From Clostridiales bacterium (GTDB lineage: Bacteria > Bacillota > Clostridia > Christensenellales > Aristaeellaceae): DNA of 64,000 bases. The position numbers were made by a program, and so were the translations under genes. Shown here piece by piece: positions 52,952 to 62,522 of this stretch; the first letter of the stretch is position 1, and each line of letters begins with the position of its first letter. The notes under the pieces are model-generated. The model was not told the origin of the DNA, searched no databases, and worked only from the letters and a program-made list of their open reading frames with translations. The DNA lies in contig SVGL01000008.1 in the NCBI GenBank assembly GCA_015056325.1, forward strand, positions 1 to 64,000, read 5' to 3'.

Positions 52952-54091
52952 TTAAGGGATGAATTCCTGGGCCTTCTCCATGAAGGCGCGGGCGATGCTC
53001 ACCACGCCGTCAATGCTCTGGGCGCTGTATCCGTTGGCGAAAACCACGATACACAGCCCGGTCTCCGGCTGAAAATACGCATTGCTCGAAAGGCCCTGCC
53101 AGCGTCCCTGATGACCATACCAGGCACCCCCGGGCATGCCCTCCACCCGGTTGATGCACAGCCCATAGGGGCTTTCCGCCCGGACGGAGCTACCGGAAAC
53201 GAGGTGCTGCTCCGCCATCATCAGCTGCACGGTTTCTTCGCGAAGGAGGCGCACGCCCTCCAGCTCGCCGCCGTTTTCCAGCAGCATCACGATGCGGATG
53301 AGCCCGTTGGGGCTGATGTACAGCCCGCCGGAGGTAATGTTTGTATGCGCGCGGGGGTTGCAGGAGTCGTCATACTCGTGGAAGGTTTCGATCTCCTTGG
53401 CGGCGCTGCGGTAGATAGTGCCGTTTTTCTTCAGCTTGGCGGAAATATCCGACTGATCCGGCAGCAGCGCAGCATGGTAGGCCGCGTTGATCCCCAGGGG
53501 AACGAATACATGCTCCTGCATGTAGGTGTTGACGCTCTGCCCGGAGAGGGCCTCGATCATCGCGCCAATCAGGCCGCCGTTGAGGTTGGAGTACTCATAG
53601 GCCGTGCCGGGCGCCTTCTTCATAGAAAAGTAGCTGTTCTCCACCCGGAGCTTCTCCCAGTTGGGAGTGAGATATTGCGTCTCCTTGATGGAGGAGGTAT
53701 GGCTGAGCACCTGGCGGATGGTGATATCCGCCTCCGGGAAGGCGGGGTTTACCACCGGGAAGCCGACGACGTCCTTCACCGGAGTATCCAGGGGGATGTC
53801 CTTTTCCTCCAGCAGATGCATCAGACCGATGGCGCTGACCATCTTGGTCAGCGATGCGGCGTGGAAGCAGGTATCCAGGGTGACAGGCCAGGTACGGGAG
53901 GCGTTCTTGTGGCCGTAGTCATAGCCATAGAGGATTTCCCCGTCCCGGGCGATAATGACCGCTCCGCCAACGACGTCCCTGGCCTGGAAGCGGCGGCCAG
54001 CATAGGCGTCCATCTCCGCGGCGGGAGATACTTCCTCCGCACAGGCGGACAAGCAGATCAGCATCATCAGCAGGGCAAGCAAGCGGCGCAT
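52952..54091 (-). CDS. Lipoprotein serine hydrolase of the beta-lactamase fold
   Basis: A 379-residue protein with a lipoprotein signal (LLALLMMLICLSAC, lipobox LSAC with C17), so it is probably anchored outside the membrane. Class C-like motifs are SLTK at 80-83, YSN at 167-169 and HQGRW near 330. Length and motifs fit the serine beta-lactamase-like esterase/DD-peptidase group. GGAGG precedes the ATG and a TTGCAT/TAGAAT promoter is upstream. It is monocistronic and convergent with GH27. Esterase, peptidase or D-aminopeptidase roles are possible; nothing here supports true antibiotic resistance. Confidence 0.88.
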   Translation of the reverse strand: MRRLLALLMMLICLSACAEEVSPAAEMDAYAGRRFQARDVVGGAVIIARDGEILYGYDYGHKNASRTWPVTLDTCFHAASLTKMVSAIGLMHLLEEKDIPLDTPVKDVVGFPVVNPAFPEADITIRQVLSHTSSIKETQYLTPNWEKLRVENSYFSMKKAPGTAYEYSNLNGGLIGAMIEALSGQSVNTYMQEHVFVPLGINAAYHAALLPDQSDISAKLKKNGTIYRSAAKEIETFHEYDDSCNPRAHTNITSGGLYISPNGLIRIVMLLENGGELEGVRLLREETVQLMMAEQHLVSGSSVRAESPYGLCINRVEGMPGGAWYGHQGRWQGLSSNAYFQPETGLCIVVFANGYSAQSIDGVVSIARAFMEKAQEFIP

Positions 54092-54121
54092 AGGCAGCCT
54101 CCTTTGCGGGTTTCTGCCATG

Positions 54122-54150
54122 ATTCTACCGCGTCCGCCGGATGAATGCAA
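54122..54150 (-). promoter_or_regulatory. Promoter of the lipoprotein serine hydrolase gene
   Basis: Minus-strand TTGCAT (54150-54145) and TAGAAT (54127-54122) separated by 17 bases, about 30 bases before the start codon. Confidence 0.7.
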
Positions 54151-54187
54151 TACATGGGAATGAATTGTTACAATTCGCATTTTCCCC

Positions 54188-54217
54188 TGTACGCAGCCCA
54201 GGCGGGTGTGCTATAAT
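54188..54217 (+). promoter_or_regulatory. Promoter of the GH74-GH31 operon (extended -10)
   Basis: TATAAT at 54212-54217 preceded by TGC (extended -10), with only a weak -35 (TGTACG at 54188-54193). It lies about 40 bases before the GH74-like gene. Confidence 0.65.
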
Positions 54218-54256
54218 ACCCTCACAAGCATTGCGTCCAACTATATACAAAGGAGC

Positions 54257-56632
54257 GTGATTCCCATCAAGCCCCTGCCCTATCGTTATCGCCATCTGCC
54301 CATCGGCGGCGGCGGGTATGTGACCGGGTTCTTCTTCCACCCGACGGATCCCCGGGTCATGTACTGCCGCACCGACATCGGCGGCATGTACCGCTTTGAT
54401 TATGATACACAAACGTGGATCAGCCTGATTGACCACGTGTCCCCCATGGACAACCGGGAGACCTGCCCCATCTCCGCCGCGCTGGATGCGGAAAAGCCCG
54501 GCAAACTCTACATCGCCAGCGGCCTGTGGGATCCCCAGAGCAAGGGCAAGCTGACCGTCTCGGATGATTGCGGCGCGACCTCCCGCAGCCATGAGCTGCC
54601 CTGCTTCGTGCATGGCAACCTGCATGGCCGCAGCGCCGGCGAGCGCCTCCATTGGGACAGTACAACCCTGTGGCTGGCCAGCCAGCGGGACGGCCTGTTC
54701 CGCTCCCGGGACGAGGGCGCGACCTGGGAGAAGGTTGCTTTCTTCCCGGAGACCGGGTGCACCTTCGCGGCGAAAAAGGGCAAGCTGCTTCTCATCGGCA
54801 CGGAGGGACTGGCACGACGGGATGGCGACATGCGCGGGCCCAGCCTCTACGCCTCTTACGACGATGGCGAGACCTTCGTGCCCGTGCCCCAGCCGGAGTA
54901 CATTCCCGTCGAGGGCAGCCAGCTCCACGGACTGGTGGCCCAGCGCTGCACCTTCGATGATGACTACCTCTACGTCACCTTCTCCGCCAACGGCCCGCGC
55001 AGCCAGAACGTCGAAAAAGGCTACACCTGCGACTGCGGCGACTGCTCCAACGGGCGGGTGGTACGGTACGCCCTTGACAGCGAGCGCCTCGGCCCGATGG
55101 AGGACATCACGCCCGAAGCGGGCAACTGGGGCTTCTCCGCCATGGATGCGAAGCACGGCATGATCGTCACTGCCACCACCCATCGCCAGCACCAGGACGG
55201 GGACGCCATCTACCTCTCCTACGATCAGGGCAGGACCTGGAAGCCCATCCTCCACGGGCTGCGCGAGGGCCGCATGGACTTCCGCCTGCGCTACATGCGC
55301 CCGGAATACAACGGCGGCAGCAACATCGTCCACTGGATGACCGACGTGAAGATCGACCCTCACCGCCCGGACGTGGCCTGGTTCAACACCGGCACTGGCG
55401 TCTTCCGCACGCAGAACCTGCGGGCTGACACCGTCGTCTGGCAGGACTGGTGCGACGGCATGGAGGAGACCGTGCACATCAACATCCACGCACCCGCCAC
55501 GGGCCGGGTACAGCTGCTGGATATGATCGGCGACCTGGGCGGCTTTGCCTTCACAGATGTGGACAAGCACTGCGAGAACTCCTTCGCCAACGAAAAGGGC
55601 GACCGCTGGATCACCTGCCTGAGCTGCGACTGGCCGGACAACGACCCGGACCACATCGTCGTAGCGGCCCGCGGCAACTGGACGGGCAGGACGCTGGGCG
55701 GCCTGATCGTCAGCCGGGATGGCGCGCAAAGCTGGCAGCGTCTCCCTACCCCCACGGGCCTGGGCGATGAGCTGGACGCGCTGCTCAAGCGCATTGAGCG
55801 CCCCAACACCAACGCCGGCTGGGTGGCCGTCAGCGCCGACGGATCCACTTACGTCTGGGCCGTGGCGGACCGCATCTTCCTGCATGCGAAGAACCTCATC
55901 GTCAGCCACGACCAGGGCGCGACCTTCCGCCGCTGCACCGTGCTGGACATGGACGGGCAGTCCTTCACCGGCATGATCAAGCCCCTGGCTGACCGCTGCA
56001 TGCCCAACGTCTTCTATGGCTTCGGGGACAAGGGCGAGCTCTTCGTCAGCACCGACGGCGGCGATACCTTCCGGCAGAAGGCGGCTCCTTCAGGCTTCCC
56101 TGCCGCGCACTTCGGCAAGGTAGACTGCGCTGACCGCACGGAAATCCGTGTCGCCGGCGGCGAACCGGGGGGCATGTACATCGCCACCGGATGCGGCCTT
56201 TGGAAGCTGTATTACGACGCCGAAACAGACGAATTCACCGGCACACGCCTGACCGCAGAGGGCGACAAGGCCTTCTGCGTGGGCCTCGGTCTGGGCCGGC
56301 CCGGCGGCGATTACTTCACCGAGCCCAAGGCGATCTACTTCAGCGGCGTCATTAACGGGGAATACGGTTTCTACCGTATTCGGCCATCATCGGGCATGAA
56401 GCCCGACGCTGGCTACGCTCTGCCAATGCAAGCATTGGCTATCGCTAGTCAGGGCAAACGCCCTGACCTCCCTCGCTTCGACGAATGCATGACCATCGAG
56501 CGCATCAACAACGACCAGCAGATGTTCGGCGGCATCCACTCCATCGACGGCGACAAGCGCGTCTTCGGGCGCTTCTTCCTCGCCACGGGCGCCAGCGGAC
56601 TGCTATACGGTATACAGGAGGATTCATTATGA
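54257..56632 (+). CDS. GH74-like beta-propeller glycoside hydrolase with in-frame repeat insertion
   Basis: About 791 residues. The start GGGGYVTGFFFHPTDPRVMY and CRTDIGGMYRFD match GH74 xyloglucanases, and repeated BNR-type units (SYDDGETFVPV, SYDQGRTWKPI, SRDGAQSWQRL, STDGGDTFRQK) build the twin propellers. No signal peptide is visible, which is unusual for GH74. Residues 712-738 are the translation of repeat family B (56390-56470) and interrupt the last BNR unit. The start is uncertain: AAGGAG at 54250-54255 is one base from a GTG at 54257, and the next in-frame codons ATT or ATC are better spaced but rare as starts. It overlaps the GH31 gene by ATGA. Endo-xyloglucanase or a related glucanase is likely. 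Confidence 0.82.
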   Translation: MIPIKPLPYRYRHLPIGGGGYVTGFFFHPTDPRVMYCRTDIGGMYRFDYDTQTWISLIDHVSPMDNRETCPISAALDAEKPGKLYIASGLWDPQSKGKLTVSDDCGATSRSHELPCFVHGNLHGRSAGERLHWDSTTLWLASQRDGLFRSRDEGATWEKVAFFPETGCTFAAKKGKLLLIGTEGLARRDGDMRGPSLYASYDDGETFVPVPQPEYIPVEGSQLHGLVAQRCTFDDDYLYVTFSANGPRSQNVEKGYTCDCGDCSNGRVVRYALDSERLGPMEDITPEAGNWGFSAMDAKHGMIVTATTHRQHQDGDAIYLSYDQGRTWKPILHGLREGRMDFRLRYMRPEYNGGSNIVHWMTDVKIDPHRPDVAWFNTGTGVFRTQNLRADTVVWQDWCDGMEETVHINIHAPATGRVQLLDMIGDLGGFAFTDVDKHCENSFANEKGDRWITCLSCDWPDNDPDHIVVAARGNWTGRTLGGLIVSRDGAQSWQRLPTPTGLGDELDALLKRIERPNTNAGWVAVSADGSTYVWAVADRIFLHAKNLIVSHDQGATFRRCTVLDMDGQSFTGMIKPLADRCMPNVFYGFGDKGELFVSTDGGDTFRQKAAPSGFPAAHFGKVDCADRTEIRVAGGEPGGMYIATGCGLWKLYYDAETDEFTGTRLTAEGDKAFCVGLGLGRPGGDYFTEPKAIYFSGVINGEYGFYRIRPSSGMKPDAGYALPMQALAIASQGKRPDLPRFDECMTIERINNDQQMFGGIHSIDGDKRVFGRFFLATGASGLLYGIQEDSL
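56390..56470 (-). repeat. Hairpin-core-hairpin repeat family B, copy 2, inside a coding region
   Basis: 81 bases, exactly 27 codons of the GH74-like gene. Core 56408-56450 is the reverse complement of 32375-32417 over 43 bases without mismatch. The two flanking hairpins (TCGGGC/GCCCGA at 56390-56406; GTCAGGGC/GCCCTGAC at 56448-56467) differ in sequence from those of copy 1 but keep pairing and loop size. Confidence 0.88.
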
Positions 56633-58698
56633 GAGTTGAGCAACATGGTTCCCGCATGATCATCCACAGTGGCATCACCCAGCTGTGGATCGACCCCTGG
56701 GGTCGCGACAGCTTCCGCATCCGCATGACCGGCGAGCCGGAGATGGACGCCCACGACTGGGCCCTCACCGAGCCGGTGGAGGCCATCACTCCGGTCGTCA
56801 CCGTGGAGGAGATCGACACCACCGACCCCTGGTACAAAACCGAGGAGTACGCCCACTACCATCAAAAGGGCAAGGTGTACACCATCGTGAACGGCAAGCT
56901 GACAGTCAAGATCAACGAGGAGGGCTGGCTCAGCTTCTGGAACCAGAAGGGCGAGCTCCTCACCGAGGAATACTGGCGCAACCGCAACCGCATCCACCGG
57001 TATTCCACCTCGCTGCGCATCCCCGCGCGCGAGCTGAAGCCCATCCCCGGCACCACGGATTTCGCCCTCACCGCGCTGTTCGAGGCCTATGATGACGAGA
57101 TGATCTTCGGCATGGGCCAGTATCAGGACAAGCACCTGAACAAAAAGGGCGCGACCCTCGAATTGTGCCATCGCAACTCCCAAGCCAGCGTACCCTTCTT
57201 CATTTCCAGCCGCGGCTACGGCTTCCTGTGGAACAACCCGGCCATCGGCACCGCCACCTTCGCCACCAACCGCACCGAATGGAAGGCTCGCTCCACCAAG
57301 AAGCTGGACTACTACATCACCTGCGGCGACACCCCGGCCCAGATCGAGTACAACTACACTGCCGCCACCGGCCGCACCCCCATGATGCCCGAGTACGGCA
57401 TGGGCTACTGGCAGTGCAAGCTGCGCTACCGCACCCAGGACGAGCTAATGGCCGTCGCCCGCAAGCACAAGGCGATGGGCCTGCCGCTGGACGCGATCGT
57501 AGTGGACTTCTTCCACTGGACCCGCCAGGGCGACTTCAAGTTCGAGCCCCTGGATTGGCCCGATCCCGACGCGATGGTCAAAGAGCTCAAGGACATGGGC
57601 GTGGAGACCGTCGTGTCCGTGTGGCCGACGATTGACGAAAAGAGCGAGAACTTCGGCACCATGGCGGACCACGGCTACATCGTCCGCACCGACCGCGGCA
57701 CCGATGTGTCCACCTGGATGGGCGCGACTCACTACTTCGACGCCACGCACCCCGGCGCGCAGAAGTTCGTCTGGGAGCGCTGCAAGGAAAACTACTACAA
57801 GAAGGGCATCCGCTGCTTCTGGCTGGACGAGGCCGAGCCGGAGTACAACTGCTACGAGTTCGACAACTACCGCTACTTCGCGGGTCCTGCGCTGCAGACC
57901 TCCAACGTGTACCCCGTGGGCTACGCCAAGGGCTTCTATGACGGCCTGAAGGAAGCGGGCGAAACGGAGATCATGTCCCTGACCCGCTGCGCCTGGGCCG
58001 GCAGCCAGAAGTACGCCGTGCTGGCCTGGTCAGGCGATATCTACTCCTCCTTCCGCGCCATGCGTGAGCAGCTGCAGGCCGGCCTCAGCATGCAGATGGC
58101 GGGTATCCCCTGGTGGACGAGCGACATCGGCGGCTTCATGGGCGGCGACATTTCAGATCCCGCCTTCAAGGAGCTGCTGCTGCGCTGGTTCGCGTGGGGC
58201 TGCTTCAACCCCGTTTTCCGCATGCACGGCGAGCGCTCCCCCTGGTACGAGCGGGAGCAGGAGTACCGCAACGGCGTGCGCCAGATGTCCTCCGGCCGGG
58301 ACAACGAGGTCTGGGCCTTCGGTGAAGAGAACACACCCATTCTGTGCAAGTACCTCTTCATCCGCGAGCGGATCCGCCCCTACGTCCGCCAGCTGATGCA
58401 GGACGCCCACGAGACCGGCGCACCCGTCATGCGCCCGCTGTTCTACGATTTCCCGCAGGACAAGGCCGCCTGGCAGACAGAGGACTGCTACATGTTCGGC
58501 CCGGATATGTTGGTGGCTCCCGTGATGGAGCCCGGCGTGACCGAGCGCAGCATCTACCTGCCCGAAGGCGCGACCTGGAAGGACGCCTACACCGGCAAGG
58601 TCTACGATGGCGGTCGAACCGTCACCGTGCCCGCGCCCATCGATGTCATCCCCGTCATGCTGCGCGACGGCAAGGATTACCCGATTTACCACGAGTAA
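56629..58698 (+). CDS. GH31-family alpha-glycosidase, probable alpha-xylosidase
   Basis: A 689-residue GH31 enzyme: N-terminal beta-sandwich, (beta/alpha)8 barrel with nucleophile D400 in CFWLDEAEPEY and acid/base D470 in AWSGDIYSSF, then C-terminal sheets. IVVDFFHWTRQGDFKFEPLD resembles the alpha-xylosidase branch (YicI-like) more than alpha-glucosidases. There is no signal peptide. The ATG overlaps the stop of the GH74-like gene and CAGGAGG is upstream, so the two are coupled; an endo-xyloglucanase with an alpha-xylosidase is a known pairing in xyloglucan breakdown. Upstream open frame to 56485 is not part of the gene. Confidence 0.9.
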   Translation: MRVEQHGSRMIIHSGITQLWIDPWGRDSFRIRMTGEPEMDAHDWALTEPVEAITPVVTVEEIDTTDPWYKTEEYAHYHQKGKVYTIVNGKLTVKINEEGWLSFWNQKGELLTEEYWRNRNRIHRYSTSLRIPARELKPIPGTTDFALTALFEAYDDEMIFGMGQYQDKHLNKKGATLELCHRNSQASVPFFISSRGYGFLWNNPAIGTATFATNRTEWKARSTKKLDYYITCGDTPAQIEYNYTAATGRTPMMPEYGMGYWQCKLRYRTQDELMAVARKHKAMGLPLDAIVVDFFHWTRQGDFKFEPLDWPDPDAMVKELKDMGVETVVSVWPTIDEKSENFGTMADHGYIVRTDRGTDVSTWMGATHYFDATHPGAQKFVWERCKENYYKKGIRCFWLDEAEPEYNCYEFDNYRYFAGPALQTSNVYPVGYAKGFYDGLKEAGETEIMSLTRCAWAGSQKYAVLAWSGDIYSSFRAMREQLQAGLSMQMAGIPWWTSDIGGFMGGDISDPAFKELLLRWFAWGCFNPVFRMHGERSPWYEREQEYRNGVRQMSSGRDNEVWAFGEENTPILCKYLFIRERIRPYVRQLMQDAHETGAPVMRPLFYDFPQDKAAWQTEDCYMFGPDMLVAPVMEPGVTERSIYLPEGATWKDAYTGKVYDGGRTVTVPAPIDVIPVMLRDGKDYPIYHE

Positions 58699-58708
58699 GC
58701 AGCAAAAC

Positions 58709-58735
58709 GCCCCGGAACCATCGTCGTTCCGGGGC
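58709..58735 (+). terminator. Terminator of the GH74-GH31 operon
   Basis: GCCCCGGAAC (58709-58718) pairs with GTTCCGGGGC (58726-58735); the T tract is weak (ATTGCTTGTG). Confidence 0.75.
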
Positions 58736-58771
58736 ATTGCTTGTGTCAGGCCATGGCCATCATCCCAACCC

Positions 58772-58801
58772 TTTACAAACAAGCAGCCTGTATGGTATAC
58801 T
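58772..58801 (+). promoter_or_regulatory. Promoter of the envelope-glycan operon
   Basis: TTTACA (58772-58777) and TATACT (58796-58801) with an 18-base spacer, 39 bases before the GTG start of the membrane protein gene. Confidence 0.7.
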
Positions 58802-58840
58802 GAATTTTACGAATAATGTGGAGCCCCCTCCGCACGAAAG

Positions 58841-60460
58841 GTGGCGAGCACGCTGCAACTGCTGAAAAAGTACTGGAACAGATTGGGCGGAATCAACGGC
58901 TTGATTCTGATCCTGTATGTGACCTTCGCGCTGGCCTCCCATGCGGTGACGATCTATGTGGATTACAACAGGACATTCCAGTATGTGGCCCGCGCGCTGT
59001 GCAACTGCGCCTTCCTGGCCGCCGTGCTTTGCCCCCTCCTGCTGCGGAAAACGCAGGCAGTGACCATCAAAACGGATGCCTCTCTGACCCGCACAGAGCA
59101 CCGCAGATGGATCGCCTGGTCCGGCCTCATCACTTCAGGGTACTTGCTGCTTGCCTACATCGCCCATTATCCCGGCGGCTTTGGCACCGACTCCCTTGTA
59201 CAGTATGAGCAAGCCATAACCGGACATTACATCGACTGGCACCCCTTCCTGCACACGCTTCTGTTCTTCAAGCTTCCCCTACTGCTCAGCGGCGGCTGGA
59301 CCGGTTCCATCGTGCTGTTCCAGCTCCTGCTGATGGCTGCGGCGATGACCTACGCCGTCCACACCGTGCTGCGTCATACCAACAAGACCGCTGCGCTGCT
59401 GACGCTGATTTTCTATCTGATCAACCCCAACACAGTCAACCTGTACATGTTCCCCGTCAAGGATAACGCCTTTTCCATCGGCGCGATCCTGCTCACCGCC
59501 TTCGCCGTGAACATTTTCTTTACGAAGGGCGAATGGATCAAGCATCCTCTGCGGGCGCTGGCGTTTGTCCTCGTCTTCGCCTGCACCACCTGCATGCGGC
59601 ACAATGCCATCCTGTTCACCCTGCCGCTGCTCATCGCAGTGATGTTCTTCATCTCCCGCCGAAGCCGTCTGATTCTGGCCATTTTCAGCCTGCTGCTGGT
59701 GCTGACCGTAAAGCTCCCTCTGGCCAATGCGCTGGATGTAGAGGCCGCAGATCGGCGCAAGGTCGAGACCATGGGACTCCCGCTGAATGTGATCGCCGCC
59801 GTTGTCACCTATCACCCCGAAGCGCTGGACGATCAGACCCGAACCTTTGCATACCAGATTGCCGATCAGGCCATATGGGAGGAGTGCTACACCTACGGCA
59901 ACTTCAACCACATCAAATCGGATGACCGGATCAACCTGAACACCGTCGAGGAATACAGCGTTGCCGACATTCTGAAAATGACGCTGTCCTGCCTGCGCCG
60001 CGCGCCCCAGGAAGCCCTGGCCGGCCTGGTGGCCACCACCTCCCCGGTCTATTCCCTGACAGATGATTACAACGCTGTCTTTACCGTACAGATCACCGAC
60101 AATGACCTGGGGATCAAAGCCGGCGGCGTGGGTGTGATGGCCAGGCTGTACGCCTTCTTTTCCAACCTTGCCAGCCTGGTGCTCTCACATCTGGTGCACT
60201 TCATCGGCACCATGATGCTGCTGCTCATCTGCGCCATACTGGCCAAGAGCAATCTTTGGCGCTGGGCTGACTGGAAGCGCCTTTTCCTCGCCCTGCCCGT
60301 CCTGGCATACAACTTCGGCTCCATGCTGCTGATGACCCACCGCGGGGATGCACTGCGCTTCTTCCAGTACACATTCTATTTGATGCCCCTGTATCTGATC
60401 ATCTTCCTGACCAACCGTAACGAAGGGAACAGGATTGACCATCCTGAAGACAAACAATGA
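58841..60460 (+). CDS. Polytopic membrane protein, DUF6020/glycosyltransferase-like
   Basis: A 539-residue membrane protein with around ten or more hydrophobic spans. The loop after the third span, [20 protein letters not shown], has the YPG...DS..Q pattern of DUF6020-type proteins, which resemble GT-C glycosyltransferases with the first outer loop holding an aspartate; [10 protein letters not shown] follows. A large soluble segment (about 320-420) lies near the C-terminus. GTG is used as start; the site upstream (GAAAG) is weak. It shares an operon with an FAD oxidoreductase and GtrA, so it probably takes part in lipid-linked sugar transfer to an envelope polymer. The assignment to a precise family is tentative. 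Confidence 0.72.
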   Translation: MASTLQLLKKYWNRLGGINGLILILYVTFALASHAVTIYVDYNRTFQYVARALCNCAFLAAVLCPLLLRKTQAVTIKTDASLTRTEHRRWIAWSGLITSGYLLLAYIAHYPGGFGTDSLVQYEQAITGHYIDWHPFLHTLLFFKLPLLLSGGWTGSIVLFQLLLMAAAMTYAVHTVLRHTNKTAALLTLIFYLINPNTVNLYMFPVKDNAFSIGAILLTAFAVNIFFTKGEWIKHPLRALAFVLVFACTTCMRHNAILFTLPLLIAVMFFISRRSRLILAIFSLLLVLTVKLPLANALDVEAADRRKVETMGLPLNVIAAVVTYHPEALDDQTRTFAYQIADQAIWEECYTYGNFNHIKSDDRINLNTVEEYSVADILKMTLSCLRRAPQEALAGLVATTSPVYSLTDDYNAVFTVQITDNDLGIKAGGVGVMARLYAFFSNLASLVLSHLVHFIGTMMLLLICAILAKSNLWRWADWKRLFLALPVLAYNFGSMLLMTHRGDALRFFQYTFYLMPLYLIIFLTNRNEGNRIDHPEDKQ

Positions 60461-62031
60461 AAAAAGCACTGATCATCGGCGCGGGGCCTGCAGGACTGAC
60501 TGCTGCCTACGAGCTGCTGGATAAGGCTGATGACATCGAAGTGATTGTGCTGGAAGCCAGCCATTGCCTCGGCGGCATCTCCAAAACGGTAAATCACAAC
60601 GGCAACCGCATGGACATGGGCGGCCACCGCTTTTTCTCCAAGGTGCCGGAGGTCAACGCATGGTGGGAGAAGATGCTGCCCACTCAGGGCGCCCTCCCCT
60701 ATGACGACCAGCTGCTGGGCCGTACATCCACCCTGTCTCCCGGCGGCCCCGATCCCGAAACGGACGACCGGGTCATGCTGCGCCGCAACCGCCTGTCCCG
60801 CATCTATTTCAACTGCAAGTTCTTCGACTACCCCATCTCCCTGAAATGGGACACCATCCGCAACATGGGGCTGAGCACCACCTTCGTCGTGGGGATGAGC
60901 TACCTCAAAAGCGTGTTCTACAAGCGCCGGGAGAACTCCCTGGAGGACTTTTACATCAATCGCTTCGGCCGGAAGCTCTATTCCATGTTCTTCGAGCGCT
61001 ACACGGAGAATCTCTGGGGCATCCATCCGCGGGAGATTTCGCCCGAGTGGGGCGCTCAGCGCGTCAAGGGTCTCTCCATCGCCGCCATCCTCAAGGATGT
61101 GCTGGGCCGGCTGTTCCATCAAAAGAACCGCCGCGTGGAAACCTCCCTGATCGAGGAGTTCGCCTACCCCAAGCTGGGGCCGGGCCAGCTTTGGGAGCTG
61201 ACAGCCCAGGAGATCCTCCGCCGCAACGGCCAGATCATCATGAATGCGAATGTCGTGAGCATCCTCCGGGATGCAGACAACCGCGTCACGGGCGTTGTGT
61301 ATGAGAATGAGCAGGGTGAAAAAATCCACCTGGAGGGAGATTACGTCCTCTCCTCCATGCCCATCAAGGATCTCGTTGCCGGCATGCATGACGTGCCAGC
61401 CGCCTGCAGGGATATCGCTGACGGCCTGATGTACCGGGATTACATGACCCTTGGCGTCCTGATTTCCCACATGAAGCTGGAAAACAAGACCAAGGTGCGG
61501 ACGATTGGCAACATCGTCCCGGATAACTGGGTATATGTGCACGACAAGAACGTGCAGATGGGCCGCTTCCAGATTTACAACAACTGGTCTCCCTACATGG
61601 TGAAGGACGTTGATCGCACCGTATGGATCGGCCTGGAATACTTCTGTAACGAAGGGGATCGCCTCTGGTCGATGACCGATGAGGAATTCGCCCGCCTGGG
61701 CGTGGAGGAAATGGTCAGGATGGGCCTGATTGACAGCGCGGCCGAGGTGCTCGACTGCCATGCCGAGCGCGTCAAAAAAGCCTACCCTGCCTATTTCGGC
61801 GCCTACGACCGGATTGACGAGCTGCGCGCCTGGCTGGACACCATCCCAAATCTGTTCTGCATCGGCCGCAACGGTCAGCACCGCTACAACAACATCGACC
61901 ACAGCATGTGCACCGCATTCGAGGCTGTCAAGAACATCCTCTCCGGCACAGACAGCAAGGAGAACATCTGGAAGGTGAATACCGAACAGGAATACCACGA
62001 AGAAAACAAGGCAGAGGATGAACGCGCATGA
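60457..62031 (+). CDS. FAD-dependent oxidoreductase of the amine oxidase/UDP-galactopyranose mutase-like group
   Basis: A 524-residue flavoprotein. [18 protein letters not shown] is the dinucleotide loop, [20 protein letters not shown] the second FAD contact, and [20 protein letters not shown] the C-terminal FAD motif. It resembles protoporphyrinogen oxidase-like/UGM-like proteins that stand next to glycosyltransferases and GtrA in envelope clusters. Its ATG overlaps the previous stop and its own stop overlaps GtrA, both by four bases. A role in making or rearranging an activated sugar is likely, but unproven. Heme synthesis is unlikely because no other hem gene is near. Confidence 0.85.
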   Translation: MKKALIIGAGPAGLTAAYELLDKADDIEVIVLEASHCLGGISKTVNHNGNRMDMGGHRFFSKVPEVNAWWEKMLPTQGALPYDDQLLGRTSTLSPGGPDPETDDRVMLRRNRLSRIYFNCKFFDYPISLKWDTIRNMGLSTTFVVGMSYLKSVFYKRRENSLEDFYINRFGRKLYSMFFERYTENLWGIHPREISPEWGAQRVKGLSIAAILKDVLGRLFHQKNRRVETSLIEEFAYPKLGPGQLWELTAQEILRRNGQIIMNANVVSILRDADNRVTGVVYENEQGEKIHLEGDYVLSSMPIKDLVAGMHDVPAACRDIADGLMYRDYMTLGVLISHMKLENKTKVRTIGNIVPDNWVYVHDKNVQMGRFQIYNNWSPYMVKDVDRTVWIGLEYFCNEGDRLWSMTDEEFARLGVEEMVRMGLIDSAAEVLDCHAERVKKAYPAYFGAYDRIDELRAWLDTIPNLFCIGRNGQHRYNNIDHSMCTAFEAVKNILSGTDSKENIWKVNTEQEYHEENKAEDERA

Positions 62032-62483
62032 AAGAGTTCTGGACCCTGCTGACCCGTTTCGACCTGAAGGGGCTTCTCGTGCGGCCGACAACCAATCCCA
62101 TCCTCCAGTTTGTCCGATATATCTTTGTCGGGGGATTCGCCACCATTGTGGACTGGGGCGTCATGTACCTGCTGACCGACGCCCTCCATATCCACTATCT
62201 GCTTTCATCCGCCTTCGCCTTCCTGGCTGGGCTGCTGACCAATTTCCTGCTGTCCAAATTGCTGGTGTTCAGTGCCAGCGGAAAGCGTTTCAGCGTCAGC
62301 ATTGAGTTCCTCGGCTATGCCTTCATCGGCCTGATGGGTCTTGCCTTCACCGAGCTGATTCTTTACCTGATGACCTCCGTGATGGGCCTGCACTATATGC
62401 TCTCCAAGATCGCAGCGACCTTCATCGTCCTGTTCTGGAACTACTTCGCCCGCAAGATCCTGCTGTACCGCGACAATCCATAA
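62028..62483 (+). CDS. GtrA-family small membrane protein
   Basis: A 151-residue protein with four predicted spans and the family text [20 protein letters not shown] at the start and FLLSKLLVF, then [13 protein letters not shown] at the end. GtrA-like proteins are thought to flip undecaprenyl-linked sugars for glycosylation of wall polymers or O-antigen. Its ATG overlaps the upstream stop, and a strong terminator follows. It strengthens the reading of this three-gene operon as an envelope-glycan unit. Confidence 0.9.
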   Translation: MKEFWTLLTRFDLKGLLVRPTTNPILQFVRYIFVGGFATIVDWGVMYLLTDALHIHYLLSSAFAFLAGLLTNFLLSKLLVFSASGKRFSVSIEFLGYAFIGLMGLAFTELILYLMTSVMGLHYMLSKIAATFIVLFWNYFARKILLYRDNP

Positions 62484-62487
62484 TGAA

Positions 62488-62515
62488 AGCCTCCTGCCGC
62501 AGCAGGAGGCTTTTT
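62488..62515 (+). terminator. Terminator of the envelope operon
   Basis: AGCCTCCTGC (62488-62497) pairs with GCAGGAGGCT (62502-62511), followed by TTTT. The A tract on the other side is short, but the stem may also serve the convergent phosphatase gene. Confidence 0.92.
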
Positions 62516-62522
62516 CGTATAT

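Noticed and set aside
52952-54091. True beta-lactamase (antibiotic resistance)
   Set aside because: Motifs fit the wide family of serine esterases and peptidases; class C-specific context and length are not convincing.
60457-62031. Protoporphyrinogen oxidase of heme synthesis
   Set aside because: Only the general FAD/amine oxidase fold matches, no hem genes are near, and the operon partners point to envelope glycans.
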